The notes: generated by a model from the letters alone, not told the origin. DNA of 64,000 nucleotides from Rhodobacteraceae bacterium HLUCCA08 (GCA_001314655.1 LJSF01000016.1:1-64000); one strand, 5' to 3'; shown: positions 9,688 through 18,989, counted from the first letter of the stretch. Program-made: numbers and translations.

Positions 9688-10207
9688 GAAAGATCCTCCG
9701 TTTCGATCTGGTGCGCCAGCGCAGACAGCGCCGATGTCGGGCATGCTGGCGCGGTTGATCGCGCCTTCGCGGCCCCGTGCCAATGCGCGGCGTTCGGCCC
9801 CGACGCGCCCGCCCTCATCGGCGCTGCTGTCCGGGTCCTCTATATGCGCCGGGCCGGGGATGCGTCGATGCCTTTCGGCCCCGCAAAAGCCCGGCGTGTC
9901 GGCGCGGATCCGCGAAAACAGGCGCAGCAACGTCTGGTCCGCGCCCTTCGGTCCGCCGCAGCCCGGCAAAATCGGTCACGAAGACAACCCCGGTTTCGAC
10001 CGTCACCTCCGACGACAGCGCATCACGACCAGCGCCTGGCGTGCCTCGAAAGGATGAACTTCGGGCACGCCGCCCGGATGGCGCGCGGCCTGCCGGATCA
10101 GCGCATCGGTTTCGAAAAAGCCCCGCTCGTGCGGCCGCGGCCAGGTGTCGCCCGCAGGGGATCGGCGGCAGAGGGACCAAATCCGTCGGGCATCTTTGGG
10201 ATCATGG
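9688..10207 (-). other. Gene-free stretch between mtnA and epimerase gene
   Basis: This holds 520 bases with no convincing intact gene on either strand. Minus-strand frames show protein-like scraps in different frames, for example PEVHPFEARQALVVM near 10030-10080 and [14 protein letters not shown] near 9960-10000. They would join only through frameshifts, which suggests a decayed gene. I cannot name it. The promoter and ribosome site for mtnA must lie at the 9690-9720 end. Confidence 0.35.
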
Positions 10208-11056
10208 TCAGATCAACCCGTATTGCCGGGCCTTTCCGCGCAGGAACGGCAGACCGTTGTCCATGACTTCGGCGAAATCCCGTGCCACGGGTCGCCAGAC
10301 GGCAAGGCCATAGCCGACCTCGGGGGGCATGTTGATGAAGCTTTCCATCGCCAGCCCGCCGGTGAATCCGATGGCCCCGAGCGTGGCGTGGATCTCGTCC
10401 CAGTCGCAGGTGCCCCAGCCGGGCGTGCCCCGGTCGGATTCCGACAGGTGGATGTATTTCAGATGCTCGCGCCCGACGATGATGCCGTTGCCGGCGCCCT
10501 TTTCCTCGATGTTCATGTGATAGGTGTCGAGATGCAGGAACATGTTGTCCGCCCCCACCCGTTCGATCATGTCCACGCCCTGTTGCGCGGTGTTGATCAG
10601 ATGGTTTTCATAGCGGTTCACCGGTTCGATCCCGAACAGGAGGCCGCGCGCCTTCGCGTGTTTCGCCGCCGCCGTCAGGGTGCGGGCGATGTTGTCGTAT
10701 TCGGCTTGCGTGGGCGGCACGCCGGTGCGCTGGCCGATCCCGCCATAGGTCACGCCCGTCAGCGCCTCGCAGCCCATCTCGGCGGCGGTGTCGATGGCCA
10801 CCTTCAGATGGTCGATCGCCCCCTCGGGGTTGACCGAGGCCCAGCACACCTCGGGCAGTCCGAGCGAACAGACGGCCCGCATCCGGTGCTTTTCCAGCAG
10901 CGCGCGGGTATGGGCGGCATCGACGATGGCGGTGTTGAAAAGCGCGATCTCGATGAAATCCATCTTGTAATCGGCGGCGGCGGGGATCGAGCGCTCGGCG
11001 CCGGCCCTGTCCCAGTGCATCGTCCACATGCTGGTGTGAACCCCGAACCCTTCCAT
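10208..11056 (-). CDS. Sugar phosphate isomerase/epimerase, D-tagatose 3-epimerase-like
   Basis: This 282-residue TIM-barrel protein belongs to the xylose-isomerase-like family. Metal and catalytic residues typical of D-tagatose/D-psicose 3-epimerases are present: glutamate in GIEPVNRYE, aspartate and histidine in LHLDTYHMN, histidine in KYIHLSESDRG and glutamate in LAMESFIN. The length fits the family. The likely reaction is C3 epimerisation of a ketose, or a related isomerisation of a tetrose or ketose phosphate; the substrate is not settled by sequence. It lies upstream of mtnA on the same strand and just downstream of a broken dihydroxyacetone kinase fragment, so it may belong to a former sugar-use operon. 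Confidence 0.85.
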   Translation of the reverse strand: MEGFGVHTSMWTMHWDRAGAERSIPAAADYKMDFIEIALFNTAIVDAAHTRALLEKHRMRAVCSLGLPEVCWASVNPEGAIDHLKVAIDTAAEMGCEALTGVTYGGIGQRTGVPPTQAEYDNIARTLTAAAKHAKARGLLFGIEPVNRYENHLINTAQQGVDMIERVGADNMFLHLDTYHMNIEEKGAGNGIIVGREHLKYIHLSESDRGTPGWGTCDWDEIHATLGAIGFTGGLAMESFINMPPEVGYGLAVWRPVARDFAEVMDNGLPFLRGKARQYGLI

Positions 11057-11189
11057 CGTTCAGCCCCTTTCGCTGTCTTGCTAGCCGCCCGGCACGCGGC
11101 GGAATGCCACCATGCCCGGGCCGTCCAACCCCTTTGATGTCTTGGCGAAGATGCGGCCCGGGCCGGCGGCAAGGGTGTCGCGGGTCGGC

Positions 11190-11552
11190 CTGTCGGACCG
11201 TCCAGAAGGCGCAGTCGCATCGCGCCTTCAGCCAGGCTTCCGGATTGTTGCCCGGATGGCCCCGCGCGATCGCGGCACCGGCGATTTCCATCGAGGTCGC
11301 GCAACGACCGACCAGCGGCAGGACAATGTCTTCCCCCGCTGCCTCCAACCGCTGCGTGACGATGCGGTAACGAATGAAAAGCTCCTCGGGCAGGGTTGCG
11401 TCACATCTGTTGACCATGACCGACACCTTGCCCGATGCGGGCCGGTCGGCCAACAGGATATCCAGCATTTCTTCGGCGATGGGCACGGCCTGCCGTTGCC
11501 GGCCCGAGACCTTGCGCCTGGGCTCGTCGCAATTGGGCAGGCAGGTCCCGAC
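11190..11552 (-). pseudogene. Dihydroxyacetone kinase (DhaK domain) remnant
   Basis: The minus-strand translation matches the C-terminal part of the DhaK domain: a block near EEMLDILLADRP, then VSVMVNRCDATLPEELFIRY, then PLVGRCATSMEIAGA and CDCAFWTV. This corresponds to the family pattern of a ValAsn-x-LeuGly turn, a GluLeuTyr helix and a ThrSer-x-MetxGly segment. The N-terminal two thirds of DhaK, with the substrate-binding histidine, and the DhaL ATP-binding domain are absent. The frame runs into unrelated sequence at both ends and has no start signal. It is best read as a decayed kinase gene. Confidence 0.6.
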
Positions 11553-11875
11553 ACGGTCGCGCAGGATCCTGTCGGTTGCGTCACGCATCCCGGAATTGTC
11601 GAGGAAGGGAACGCCCAGGACCCGCTGCATCGGCATCACGCCGAGGACCTGTTTGGCCGGCGCCGGCCGGCTGTCGACAGGACCGAAAGCCTGATCGACA
11701 ACGGCCACGCCTGTATCCAGGCTGCCGCCAAGGCGCACGCCAATCTGCCGGCTCTTGCTCCGGCATCCGGCGCCCGACGTGACCGCACGACGCCTTCAGC
11801 CTCTGCGTTGAAGGTCGGCGGGCTCTGGCGGGCGCCGCATCACGCATATGCGCGCGATGGGGCGCCCGGCTGCGT
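11553..11875. other. Gene-free stretch upstream of dhaK remnant
   Basis: I see no intact gene, RNA or strong regulatory signal here. The frame of the dhaK remnant stays open to 11738, but this part (near VVDQAFGPVDSRP and RILRDRVGTCLP) does not line up with the N-terminal part of DhaK as I know it. It is probably decayed coding sequence next to the 3' end of clpB. Confidence 0.35.
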
Positions 11876-14491
11876 TCAATGCAGGACCGCGTCGTCCGGT
11901 TTGGGCCGGTTGCTGGCTCCGATCCGCCCGCCGATCACCAGCCCCTCGGCCCCGGCACCGACCGGGATCGTGTCCCCGTCAGAGACGTCACCGGACAGGA
12001 TCGCCTCGGCCAGCGGGTTCTGCAACGCGCGCTGGATCACCCGCTTCAGCGGCCGGGCGCCAAAGACCGGGTCATAGCCTTCATCGGCCAGCCATTTCAT
12101 CGCGCTCTCGTCCAGGTCCAGCACGATCTTGCGGCTCGCCAGCCGCTTCTGCAGCCGCGCCAGCTGGATCCTGACGATGCCGTCCATGTCGGCGCGGGTC
12201 AGCCGGTCGAAGACGATCATGTCGTCCAGCCGGTTCAGGAATTCGGGCCGGAAATGCGCCCGGACCGCATCCATCACGTCCTGCTTGGCCTTCGCGGCAT
12301 CCGACCCGTCGGGCAGCTGGCTCAGCGCCTGGCTGCCGAGATTCGACGTCAGCACGATCAGCGTCTGCTTGAAATCCACCCGGCGGCCCTGGCCATCGGT
12401 CAGGATCCCGTCATCCAGGACCTGCAGCAGCACGTTGAACACCTCCGGATGCGCCTTTTCGACTTCGTCGAACAGGATCACCTGGTAGGGCCGGCGGCGC
12501 ACAGCCTCGGTCAGCACCCCGCCCTCGTCATAGCCGACATAGCCCGGCGGCGCGCCGATCAGGCGGGCGACGGAGTGTTTCTCCATGAACTCGCTCATGT
12601 CGATCCGCACCATCGCCTGGTCGTCGTCGAACAGGTATTCGGCCAGCGCCTTGGTCAGTTCCGTCTTGCCGACACCGGTCGGCCCCAGGAACAGGAACGA
12701 CCCCAGCGGGCGGTTCTCGTCCTGCAGCCCGGCCCGCGCCCGGCGCACGGCATTGGACACGGCGGTCACGGCGGCAGCCTGGCCGATCACCCGGCGGCCC
12801 AGCTCGTCCTCCATCTTGAGCAGCTTCTCGCGCTCGCCTTCCAGCATCTTGGACATCGGGATCCCGGTCCAGCGCTCGACCACGGCGGCGATCTGTTCCG
12901 GGCGCACGGCCTCTTCGACCATCACGTCATCCTCGGCCGTCTCGGCCTCGCCCAGCTGCTTTTCGAGCTGCGGGATGATGCCGTAGGACAGCTCTCCGGC
13001 GCGGGCCAGGTCGCCGTTGCGCTTGGCGATGTCCAGCTCGGCCCGGGCACGGTCCAGCTGTTCCTTCAGCTCGCGCGCACTTTCCAGCTTGTCGCGCTCG
13101 CCCTGCCAGCGGGCGGTCAGCTCGGCCGACCGGCCCTGAAGCTCGGCCATTTCCTTTTCCAGCTTTTCCAGCCGGTCCTTGCTGGCCGGGTCATCTTCCT
13201 TTTTCAGCGCTTCGGCCTCGATCTGCATCTGCAGGATCTGCCGGTCGAGCGCGTCCAGTTCCTCGGGCTTGCTGTCCACGGCCATCCGCAACCGGCTGGC
13301 GGCCTCGTCCATCAGGTCGATCGCCTTGTCCGGCAGGAACCGGTCGGTGATATAGCGGTTCGACAGCTGCGCGGCGGCGACCAGGGCGCTGTCCGTGATC
13401 CGCACCCCGTGGTGCAATTCGTACTTTTCCTTGATCCCGCGCAGGATGCTGACCGTGTCCTCGACACTCGGCTCTTCGACCAACAGCGGCTGGAACCGGC
13501 GGGCCAGGGCGGCGTCCTTTTCCACGTATTTGCGGTATTCATCCAGCGTCGTGGCGCCGACGCAGTGCAATTCACCCCGCGCCAGGGCCGGCTTGATCAG
13601 GTTGGCGGCATCCATCGCGCCATCGGACTTGCCGGCACCGACCAGCGTATGCATCTCGTCGATGAACAGGATGATCTCGCCCGCGGCCTCGGTCACCTCG
13701 TTCAGCACGGCCTTGAGCCGTTCCTCGAATTCGCCGCGATATTTGGCGCCCGCGATCAGCGCGCCCATGTCGAGCGCCATCAGCCGCTTGTTGCGCAGGC
13801 TTTCGGGCACGTCGCCATCGACGATGCGCAGGGCCAACCCTTCCGCGATCGCGGTCTTGCCGGTGCCGGGTTCCCCGATCAGGACCGGGTTGTTCTTGGT
13901 CCGGCGCGACAGCACCTGCATGGCGCGGCGGATTTCCTCGTCGCGGCCGATGATCGGGTCGATCTTGCCCTGACTGGCGCGCTCGGTCAGATCCTGGGCA
14001 TATTTCCTGAGCGCGTCATAGCCCTCTTCGGCGCTCGCCGTGTCGGCGGTGCGGCCCTTGCGGATATCGTTGACCGCGGCATTCAGCGCCTGGGCGTTGA
14101 CCGTCCCGGCCTCCAGCGCCTCTTTCGCCGGGCTCTTGACCATGGCCAGCGCCATCAGCACCCGCTCGACGGGCACGAAACTGTCGCCGGCCTTTTTGGC
14201 GATCTTCTCGGCCTCGTCCAGCACCCGGCCGGTGGCGCTGTCCAGATAGACCTGTCCGGCATCGCCGCTGACCTTGGGCAGCTTGGCCACGGCCACATCC
14301 ACCGCCTCGCGCACACGCGCGGACGACCCGCCGGAGCGGTCGATCAGGTTGGCGGCCAGCCCCTGATCATCGTCCATCAATGCTTTCAGCAGGTGTTCGG
14401 GGGCCAGCCTCTGATGGCTTTCCCGCATGGCGATCGTCTGGGCGGCCTGGATGAAGCCGCGCGACCGCTCGGTGAACTTGTCCAAGTTCAT
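11876..14491 (-). CDS. clpB: ATP-dependent chaperone ClpB
   Basis: This 871-residue Hsp100 disaggregase works with DnaK to rescue aggregated proteins in the cytoplasm. In order it has the N-terminal Clp repeat domain (residues 1-145), the first AAA+ module with Walker A GEPGTGKT near 205, the coiled-coil middle domain (about 400-525, rich in Glu, Lys, Leu and Ala), and the second AAA+ module with Walker A GPTGVGKT near 605 and ARPLKRVIQ near 815. The length and start ([15 protein letters not shown]) match the family; GGAGAGTGACCC precedes the ATG. A heat-shock-type promoter is seen about 80-110 bases upstream. Confidence 0.97.
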   Translation of the reverse strand: MNLDKFTERSRGFIQAAQTIAMRESHQRLAPEHLLKALMDDDQGLAANLIDRSGGSSARVREAVDVAVAKLPKVSGDAGQVYLDSATGRVLDEAEKIAKKAGDSFVPVERVLMALAMVKSPAKEALEAGTVNAQALNAAVNDIRKGRTADTASAEEGYDALRKYAQDLTERASQGKIDPIIGRDEEIRRAMQVLSRRTKNNPVLIGEPGTGKTAIAEGLALRIVDGDVPESLRNKRLMALDMGALIAGAKYRGEFEERLKAVLNEVTEAAGEIILFIDEMHTLVGAGKSDGAMDAANLIKPALARGELHCVGATTLDEYRKYVEKDAALARRFQPLLVEEPSVEDTVSILRGIKEKYELHHGVRITDSALVAAAQLSNRYITDRFLPDKAIDLMDEAASRLRMAVDSKPEELDALDRQILQMQIEAEALKKEDDPASKDRLEKLEKEMAELQGRSAELTARWQGERDKLESARELKEQLDRARAELDIAKRNGDLARAGELSYGIIPQLEKQLGEAETAEDDVMVEEAVRPEQIAAVVERWTGIPMSKMLEGEREKLLKMEDELGRRVIGQAAAVTAVSNAVRRARAGLQDENRPLGSFLFLGPTGVGKTELTKALAEYLFDDDQAMVRIDMSEFMEKHSVARLIGAPPGYVGYDEGGVLTEAVRRRPYQVILFDEVEKAHPEVFNVLLQVLDDGILTDGQGRRVDFKQTLIVLTSNLGSQALSQLPDGSDAAKAKQDVMDAVRAHFRPEFLNRLDDMIVFDRLTRADMDGIVRIQLARLQKRLASRKIVLDLDESAMKWLADEGYDPVFGARPLKRVIQRALQNPLAEAILSGDVSDGDTIPVGAGAEGLVIGGRIGASNRPKPDDAVLH

Positions 14492-14570
14492 GGGTCACTC
14501 TCCTTTTCAAGCGTTCCACCCTTGTCGCACCCTGGTCGCAGGCATGCGGTGTTCGGGAACCTCGTCAGGC

Positions 14571-14599
14571 ATGTGGGAAGGCATATCGCGGCTTTCAAG
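14571..14599 (-). promoter_or_regulatory. Candidate RpoH (sigma-32) promoter of clpB
   Basis: On the minus strand CTTGAAA (14599-14593) is followed after 15 bases by CCCACAT (14577-14571), close to the sigma-32 consensus CTTGAAA-N13-17-CCCCAT. It lies 80 bases before the clpB start. clpB is a classical RpoH target. Confidence 0.6.
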
Positions 14600-14671
14600 C
14601 CCGGTTTTTCCGACCTGTGCGGCGGTTTCCGCCGTGCTAGCGTGATCGGGCAACGACGCCGGAGACCCCCG

Positions 14672-15118
14672 ATGCGCCGCCTCGCCCTGGCCTTGCCCCT
14701 GCTCAGCCTCGCCGCCTGCGAAACGGCGCCGGATGCGACCTTTCCGATGCCCGACCGCATCGCCTTCACCGCCGAAGGCCATGACGGCGCCGCCACCGGC
14801 CAGACCTGGGCGTTCGAGGTGACCGGGGACGACCGCTTCACCTGCCGGCAGACCAGCCCGATGCCCTTCACCGGCGAAATCCCGCCCCCGATCCGCGGCC
14901 AGGTGCCCGGGCTCTATCAGGACGTCGCCGCCATCGTCGGCCGGCAGGTGGTGCCGGGCGAATCGTCGATCGTCACCGGCGACGGCACGATCACCGAAGC
15001 CGGCGAAACCGCGCGGATCGACCCGGATGTCTTCGAAGACGCCACCACCGGCGGCGCCCTGTCGCGGCTGATCGTGCAGGCGACCGCGCGCGACGGCCCT
15101 TGCCTGCTTTGGGGCTAG
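14672..15118 (+). CDS. Lipoprotein of unknown function
   Basis: This 148-residue protein begins MRRLALALPLLSLAAC, a clear lipoprotein signal with lipobox LAAC at about residues 13-16. The mature part is acidic and mostly predicted beta structure. It contains CRQTSPMPF and ends with DGPCLLWG. I recognise no named family. ATG 14672 is chosen because it starts the signal peptide directly after CCGGAGACC. It is divergent from clpB and convergent with a tiny membrane protein gene. Confidence 0.75.
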   Translation: MRRLALALPLLSLAACETAPDATFPMPDRIAFTAEGHDGAATGQTWAFEVTGDDRFTCRQTSPMPFTGEIPPPIRGQVPGLYQDVAAIVGRQVVPGESSIVTGDGTITEAGETARIDPDVFEDATTGGALSRLIVQATARDGPCLLWG

Positions 15119-15119
15119 G

Positions 15120-15263
15120 TCACTCCGTCGCCTCGGCCGCGGGGGGCGCGGAGGCGCTGCGATTCACCATCCCCGAGGCCAGCGCCACCAGCACGACGAT
15201 CGCCAGCCCGGCCCCGACGATCGACATCGTCACCGCCGGCGGCAGAACGCTATTCTTGGCCAT
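15120..15263 (-). CDS. Small single-pass membrane protein
   Basis: This 47-residue protein begins MAKNSVLPPAVTMSIVGAG. It has one hydrophobic helix at about residues 13-32 and a short tail rich in Ala, Ser and Pro (SASAPPAAEATE). ATG 15263 is preceded by AAGGAGAG at good spacing, the main reason to believe the gene. It ends next to the lipoprotein stop on the other strand. The function is unknown. Confidence 0.6.
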   Translation of the reverse strand: MAKNSVLPPAVTMSIVGAGLAIVVLVALASGMVNRSASAPPAAEATE

Positions 15264-15368
15264 GATCCACTCTCCTTCGATCACAGAACAGGTCTGTGAG
15301 GATCCTAGCATACCTTGCCGATGCGTGAAGCGCCGCCTATGACGGGCCGACCCGGACCGGAGCCGCCC

Positions 15369-16091
15369 ATGCCTGCCGATGACCGCCTGATCGTCGCCCT
15401 CGATGTTCCCGACGCCCTGGCCGGGGTGAAACTGGCCGAAACCCTGGGCGACAGCGTGCGCTTCTACAAGATCGGGCTGGGGATGCTGACCGGCGGCGGG
15501 CTGGCGTTGGCCAATGAACTCAAGGACGAACACGGCAAGCGTATCTTCCTCGACATGAAGCTGTTCGATATCGGCGCCACGGTCGAGGCGGCGGTGCGCG
15601 GCCTGTCCCGGTTCGACCTGGATTTCCTGACCGTGCACGGTGATCCGCATGTGGTCCGCGCGGCGAAAGAGGGGGCCGGCGGTTCGGCCACGAAAATCCT
15701 CGCCGTCACGATCCTGACCTCGCTCGACCGGGGCGACCTCGATGCCGCCCTGATCCGGCCCGGCGATGTCGCCGACCTGGTGGTCGAACGTGCGGCACGG
15801 GCCCTGGATGCCGGCGCCGATGGCGTCATCGCCTCCCCACAGGAGGCCGCCCTGATCCGCGCCCTGCCCCAGGCCGAGGGGCGGTTGATCGTCACCCCCG
15901 GCGTACGCCCGGCCGGGGCCGATCGGGGCGACCAGAAGCGCGTCACCACCCCGGCCGAGGCGATCGCCGCCGGTGCCGATCACGTGGTCGTCGGCCGCCC
16001 GGTCTGGCAGGCGCCGGACCCGCTTGCGGCGGCGCGGGCCATCGTCGCGGAACTGAACTCCCCCCAGGCGGCACGCCCGAACCGGGGCTAG
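15369..16091 (+). CDS. pyrF: Orotidine 5'-phosphate decarboxylase
   Basis: This 240-residue TIM-barrel enzyme decarboxylates OMP to UMP, the last step of de novo pyrimidine synthesis. The catalytic charged network is in FLDMKLFDIGAT (Asp-x-Lys-x-x-Asp) near residues 58-69, with VALDVP at the N-terminus and the phosphate loop in TPGVRPAG...DQKRVTTP and GADHVVVGRP near the C-terminus. ATG 15369 (MPADDRLIVALD) gives the usual length; in-frame starts at 15339 and 15315 would only add an unusual tail. It is a single gene with a hairpin after it. Confidence 0.95.
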   Translation: MPADDRLIVALDVPDALAGVKLAETLGDSVRFYKIGLGMLTGGGLALANELKDEHGKRIFLDMKLFDIGATVEAAVRGLSRFDLDFLTVHGDPHVVRAAKEGAGGSATKILAVTILTSLDRGDLDAALIRPGDVADLVVERAARALDAGADGVIASPQEAALIRALPQAEGRLIVTPGVRPAGADRGDQKRVTTPAEAIAAGADHVVVGRPVWQAPDPLAAARAIVAELNSPQAARPNRG

Positions 16092-16112
16092 CCCGGGCGC
16101 TCACCGCCCGGG
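16092..16112. terminator. Hairpin between pyrF and nfeD-like gene
   Basis: Perfect inverted repeat CCCGGGCG (16092-16099) / CGCCCGGG (16105-16112) between two convergent genes. There is no T-tract on either side, so it is only a candidate bidirectional terminator. Confidence 0.45.
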
Positions 16113-16130
16113 TGCAACGGCGCACCACGT

Positions 16131-16400
16131 TCAGTCGTTGATGTCGCGGTCCCAGATCTTGACCTGGCCATGGCGCACGCCCAGCGCCCGGCGCAGCGCC
16201 AGGAACGCCACCAGCGAGGCCGAGGCGAACACGATCGCCACCACCGCCGTCGAAAAGGTCACGCCGAAGAACATCAGGATGCCCACGAACAGCGCGCCGA
16301 TGGCAAAGCCGAGAAACAGGTAGCCCGGGACGATCACCTCGATGAGGCCCAGCACCACCGCGCCGCACATCCAGACCCACCAGGTCGCGAGCCAGGTCAT
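16131..16400 (-). CDS. NfeD family membrane protein
   Basis: This 89-residue protein has two to three hydrophobic helices (about residues 7-28, 29-44 and 46-66) and a short basic C-terminal tail (LGVRHGQVKIWDRDIND). It fits the short NfeD-like partners of SPFH proteins, but lacks a full OB-fold NfeD C-domain. Its ATG overlaps the stop of the upstream SPFH gene by four bases (ATGA), so the two are translationally coupled. The pair is expected to act together in membrane microdomain or membrane-quality functions. Confidence 0.85.
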   Translation of the reverse strand: MTWLATWWVWMCGAVVLGLIEVIVPGYLFLGFAIGALFVGILMFFGVTFSTAVVAIVFASASLVAFLALRRALGVRHGQVKIWDRDIND

Positions 16401-17299
16401 TTCGCGGCCCCCTTGAGCAGCTTGAAGGCGTCGCCAAAGGCATCCAGCGCATTCGCCGGCAACAGGATCGTCGACTTGCCCTGCCCGGCGCCCAGCGCGT
16501 TCAGAGCCTCGACCTGCTTGAGAGCGACCTGGTAGCGCGCCGCCTCGATCCCGTCGGCGGCGATCGCCTCGGCCACGATCGAGGTGGCGAAGGCCTCGGC
16601 CTCGGCCTGCACCCGGCGCGCCTCGGCGGCCTTCTCGGCGGCATAAAGCTCGGCATCGGCCTGCAGTTCGACCGCGCGCTTCTTGCCCTCGGCCTCGGTC
16701 ACCTGGGCGCGGCGGGCGCGTTCGGCGTTCAGCTGCTGCAGCATCGCGTTGCGGGTCTGCTGATCCAGGTTCACGTCCAGAATTTCCGCCCGCGTCACCT
16801 CGATCCCCCAATCGTCCACCTGGGCGGCGATCTGTTCGCGGGTCGCGGCGATCAGCTGGGCGCGGTTCGACTGCACCTGGTCCAGTTCCATCTTGCCGAT
16901 CTCGGAGCGCACGATCCCGGCCACGGTGGTGGAAATCGCCCCATCCACGTCACGGATCCGGTAGACGGTCTTTTCCGGCTCTATGATCCGGTAGAACACC
17001 GACGTATCGACCTGCACCAGCACGTTGTCGGCGGTGATCGCATCCTGGGTCATGGTCGGCAACTGGCGTTCCAGGATCGAGATCCGATGCGCGACCCGGT
17101 CCAGGAAAGGAACGATGAAATTGATCCCCGGCCCCAGCACCGACCGCAGCCGGCCCAGCCGTTCGACCACGAATTTCTGGCTTTGCGGCACGATCTTGAC
17201 CGCCAGAAAGACACACAGAATGATGAAAGCCGCCAGAAGCAGCAGAAAAAGGTTCGCGCCCAGCAACTGGTCAAGGGCCTGATCGCTGTCAAAGTTCAT
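16397..17299 (-). CDS. SPFH/band 7 (stomatin, QmcA-like) protein
   Basis: This 300-residue protein has an N-terminal hydrophobic anchor (about residues 15-37), a band 7/SPFH domain (about 38-200, with VPQSQKFVVERLGR and GPGINFIVPFLDRV), and an Ala/Glu-rich coiled coil (about 200-255, near YAAEKAAEARRVQAEAEAF). Such stomatin or QmcA homologues form membrane-bound oligomers and often sit beside an NfeD partner, as here. It is first in the two-gene operon. ATG 17299 is preceded by CCAGGAGTGAACGAGC. Confidence 0.93.
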   Translation of the reverse strand: MNFDSDQALDQLLGANLFLLLLAAFIILCVFLAVKIVPQSQKFVVERLGRLRSVLGPGINFIVPFLDRVAHRISILERQLPTMTQDAITADNVLVQVDTSVFYRIIEPEKTVYRIRDVDGAISTTVAGIVRSEIGKMELDQVQSNRAQLIAATREQIAAQVDDWGIEVTRAEILDVNLDQQTRNAMLQQLNAERARRAQVTEAEGKKRAVELQADAELYAAEKAAEARRVQAEAEAFATSIVAEAIAADGIEAARYQVALKQVEALNALGAGQGKSTILLPANALDAFGDAFKLLKGAAK

Positions 17300-17415
17300 G
17301 CTCGTTCACTCCTGGGAAAGGTGTTTCGCGCGCAATGCATACGCTCAATTGTGGCGAAGCTGCGACCGGATCGGCGCTTTTCATGGGGATTGTTGCCAAT
17401 TCGACGACGCCCGGA

Positions 17416-17841
17416 TCACGGACACCATCCCCCGGTCTCGTCCGCCCAGATCCGCAGCCGCGGGGCAAAGGACGGCACCGCGTCGGGCAGCGCCAGGAAG
17501 GCCTCGGGCGTCATCAGCCGCCATTCCTGGCCCTCGTCACCGAACACCACGCGGGCTGTGGCCTGTTCGGGCAGCGCCGCGACAAAGAACCAGACCCGCG
17601 CCCCGGGCCGGTGCGCCGCGGCAAATGCCCGCCGCCAGCGGATCGAAGCCGCGGGCAGGTCCAGCCCGAATTCCTCGTGCACCTCGCGGCGCAAGGTTTG
17701 CTCGGGCGTCTCGTCGCCCTCGCGCCCGCCGCCGGGCAAATCCCACATCCCCGGCCAGGGCAGGTCCGGACGGTCGTCGCGACGATAGACCAGCAGGCGC
17801 GCCCCGATGAACAGCGCCGCCTTGGCCCCGTCGAACGTCAC
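17416..17841 (-). CDS. Nudix hydrolase
   Basis: This 141-residue Nudix-fold protein has a complete Nudix box near residues 37-60: GGGREGDETPEQ followed by LRREVHEEFGL, matching Gx5Ex7REUxEExGU. It should hydrolyse a nucleoside diphosphate linked to another group, with a divalent metal, in the cytoplasm. The sequence does not tell which substrate is used; a clean-up role on oxidised nucleotides is possible. Its start overlaps the stop of the upstream BNR-repeat gene by four bases. Confidence 0.9.
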   Translation of the reverse strand: MTFDGAKAALFIGARLLVYRRDDRPDLPWPGMWDLPGGGREGDETPEQTLRREVHEEFGLDLPAASIRWRRAFAAAHRPGARVWFFVAALPEQATARVVFGDEGQEWRLMTPEAFLALPDAVPSFAPRLRIWADETGGWCP

Positions 17842-18989
17842 CGGGCCATGACCTCGACCGACAGGATCGTCGGCAGGTGCCGGGCGATCTCGTCCCAGGT
17901 CTCGCCCTCGTCGCGGCTGGCAAAGACCGATCCGCTATTGGTGCCGAAATAGACCCCCGCCGGGTCCGCCTCGTCCCGCGTCATCGCCTGCCGCAGAACG
18001 GTGAAGAAACAGCCTTCCTGCGGCAGCCCGTCGCGCTTGCCGGCCCAGCTTTCCCCGCCATCGGTGCTTTTCCACACCGCCGCCTTCGCCTCGGGCGGAA
18101 AGCGGCCCGCGGAATCGCCGTTCAGCGGCAGGGTCCAGACCATGCCCGGATCGCGCGGATGCACCGCGATCGGAAAGCCGAAGGTCGAGGGCAGCCCATC
18201 GTTGATATCGTCCCAGGACCGGCCGCCGTCACGGGATCGCCAGACCCCGTGGTGGTTCTGCTGATAGAGCGTCCCGTCCGACGCGCGCATCATGTTGTGC
18301 ACGCAATGGCCGGTCTCGCCGTCCCGCGGCGCGGCGGGATGGTCATGATCGGCGCAGCTTTCCGCATTGGACAGCCGGTTGCGCCGCTCCCAGGTCGTGC
18401 CGCCATCCTCGGTGGCGAAGACACCGGCGGCGGAAATCGCGACCCACATCCGAGTGGCATCGCCCGGATCAGGCAGGATCGTGTGCAGCACCAGCCCGGC
18501 CGCGCCGCCGTTCCAGTCGGGACGCGACGGATGGTCGCTCAGCCCGTCGACCCAGGCGAAGGTGTCGCCGCCATCGCTGCTGACCAGCAAGGTCGCGGGC
18601 TTGGTCCCGGCATGCAGCCTTCCATGGGCGGCGTTCAGCGACCAGACCTGGCTGAACGCCTTGCCGAAGGGCGGCGGGTCGCCCGCCAGCCAGCCGAAGA
18701 AACCGGCCACCTCCGGATCGCTTGCCGCCCAATCGTCGACCTCGCCGGCGCTCAGCCGGGTCAGCGTCCAGCTTTCGCCGCCATCCTCGGACCGCCAGAC
18801 GCCGGCGCCATGGAAATCGCCACCGCCCCCGGCCCAGATCGCGCCGGTCGTCTCATCCGCCACCACGTGGTTGATCGGCCAGCCATCGCAGAACGGGCCG
18901 CGCACCTGCCAATTGCCGCGCTCCGCATCGCCGTCGACCAGGAAGGCGCCCTTCGTCGTGCCCACAAGCACGGTCGTTGTGTTCGTCAT
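17838..18989 (-). CDS. BNR/Asp-box repeat beta-propeller protein
   Basis: This 383-residue protein contains at least six Asp-box motifs (Ser-x-Asp-x-Gly-x-x-Trp): WRSEDGGESW, VSSDGGDTF, ATEDGGTTW, WRSRDGGRSW, WKSTDGGESW and ASRDEGETW. These mark a seven-bladed type propeller of the sialidase/VPS10-like superfamily. No signal peptide is seen, which points to a cytoplasmic protein rather than a secreted sialidase, and the sialidase arginine triad is not evident. ATG 18989 (MTNTTTVLVGTTKGAF) is preceded by GGGAGGAC. It is coupled to the Nudix gene. The biological role is unknown. Confidence 0.85.
   Translation of the reverse strand: MTNTTTVLVGTTKGAFLVDGDAERGNWQVRGPFCDGWPINHVVADETTGAIWAGGGGDFHGAGVWRSEDGGESWTLTRLSAGEVDDWAASDPEVAGFFGWLAGDPPPFGKAFSQVWSLNAAHGRLHAGTKPATLLVSSDGGDTFAWVDGLSDHPSRPDWNGGAAGLVLHTILPDPGDATRMWVAISAAGVFATEDGGTTWERRNRLSNAESCADHDHPAAPRDGETGHCVHNMMRASDGTLYQQNHHGVWRSRDGGRSWDDINDGLPSTFGFPIAVHPRDPGMVWTLPLNGDSAGRFPPEAKAAVWKSTDGGESWAGKRDGLPQEGCFFTVLRQAMTRDEADPAGVYFGTNSGSVFASRDEGETWDEIARHLPTILSVEVMAR

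Noticed and set aside
11112-12077. Plus-strand open frame of 321 codons over the dhaK remnant
   Set aside because: The minus-strand reading gives a recognisable DhaK domain, while the plus-strand reading matches nothing and runs into the 3' end of clpB in antisense.
11879-15118. A very long plus-strand open frame opposite clpB (more than 1000 codons)
   Set aside because: It is the antisense of clpB, whose codon use in a GC-rich genome leaves reverse frames free of stops. The translation is low-complexity (rich in Gln, His, Arg, Leu and Gly) and matches no family. Only its last 148 codons, from 14672, are a real lipoprotein gene.
17838-18989. BNR-repeat protein as a sialidase
   Set aside because: Asp-boxes are present but no signal peptide and no clear arginine triad or catalytic Tyr/Glu pair of sialidases, so only the propeller fold is claimed.
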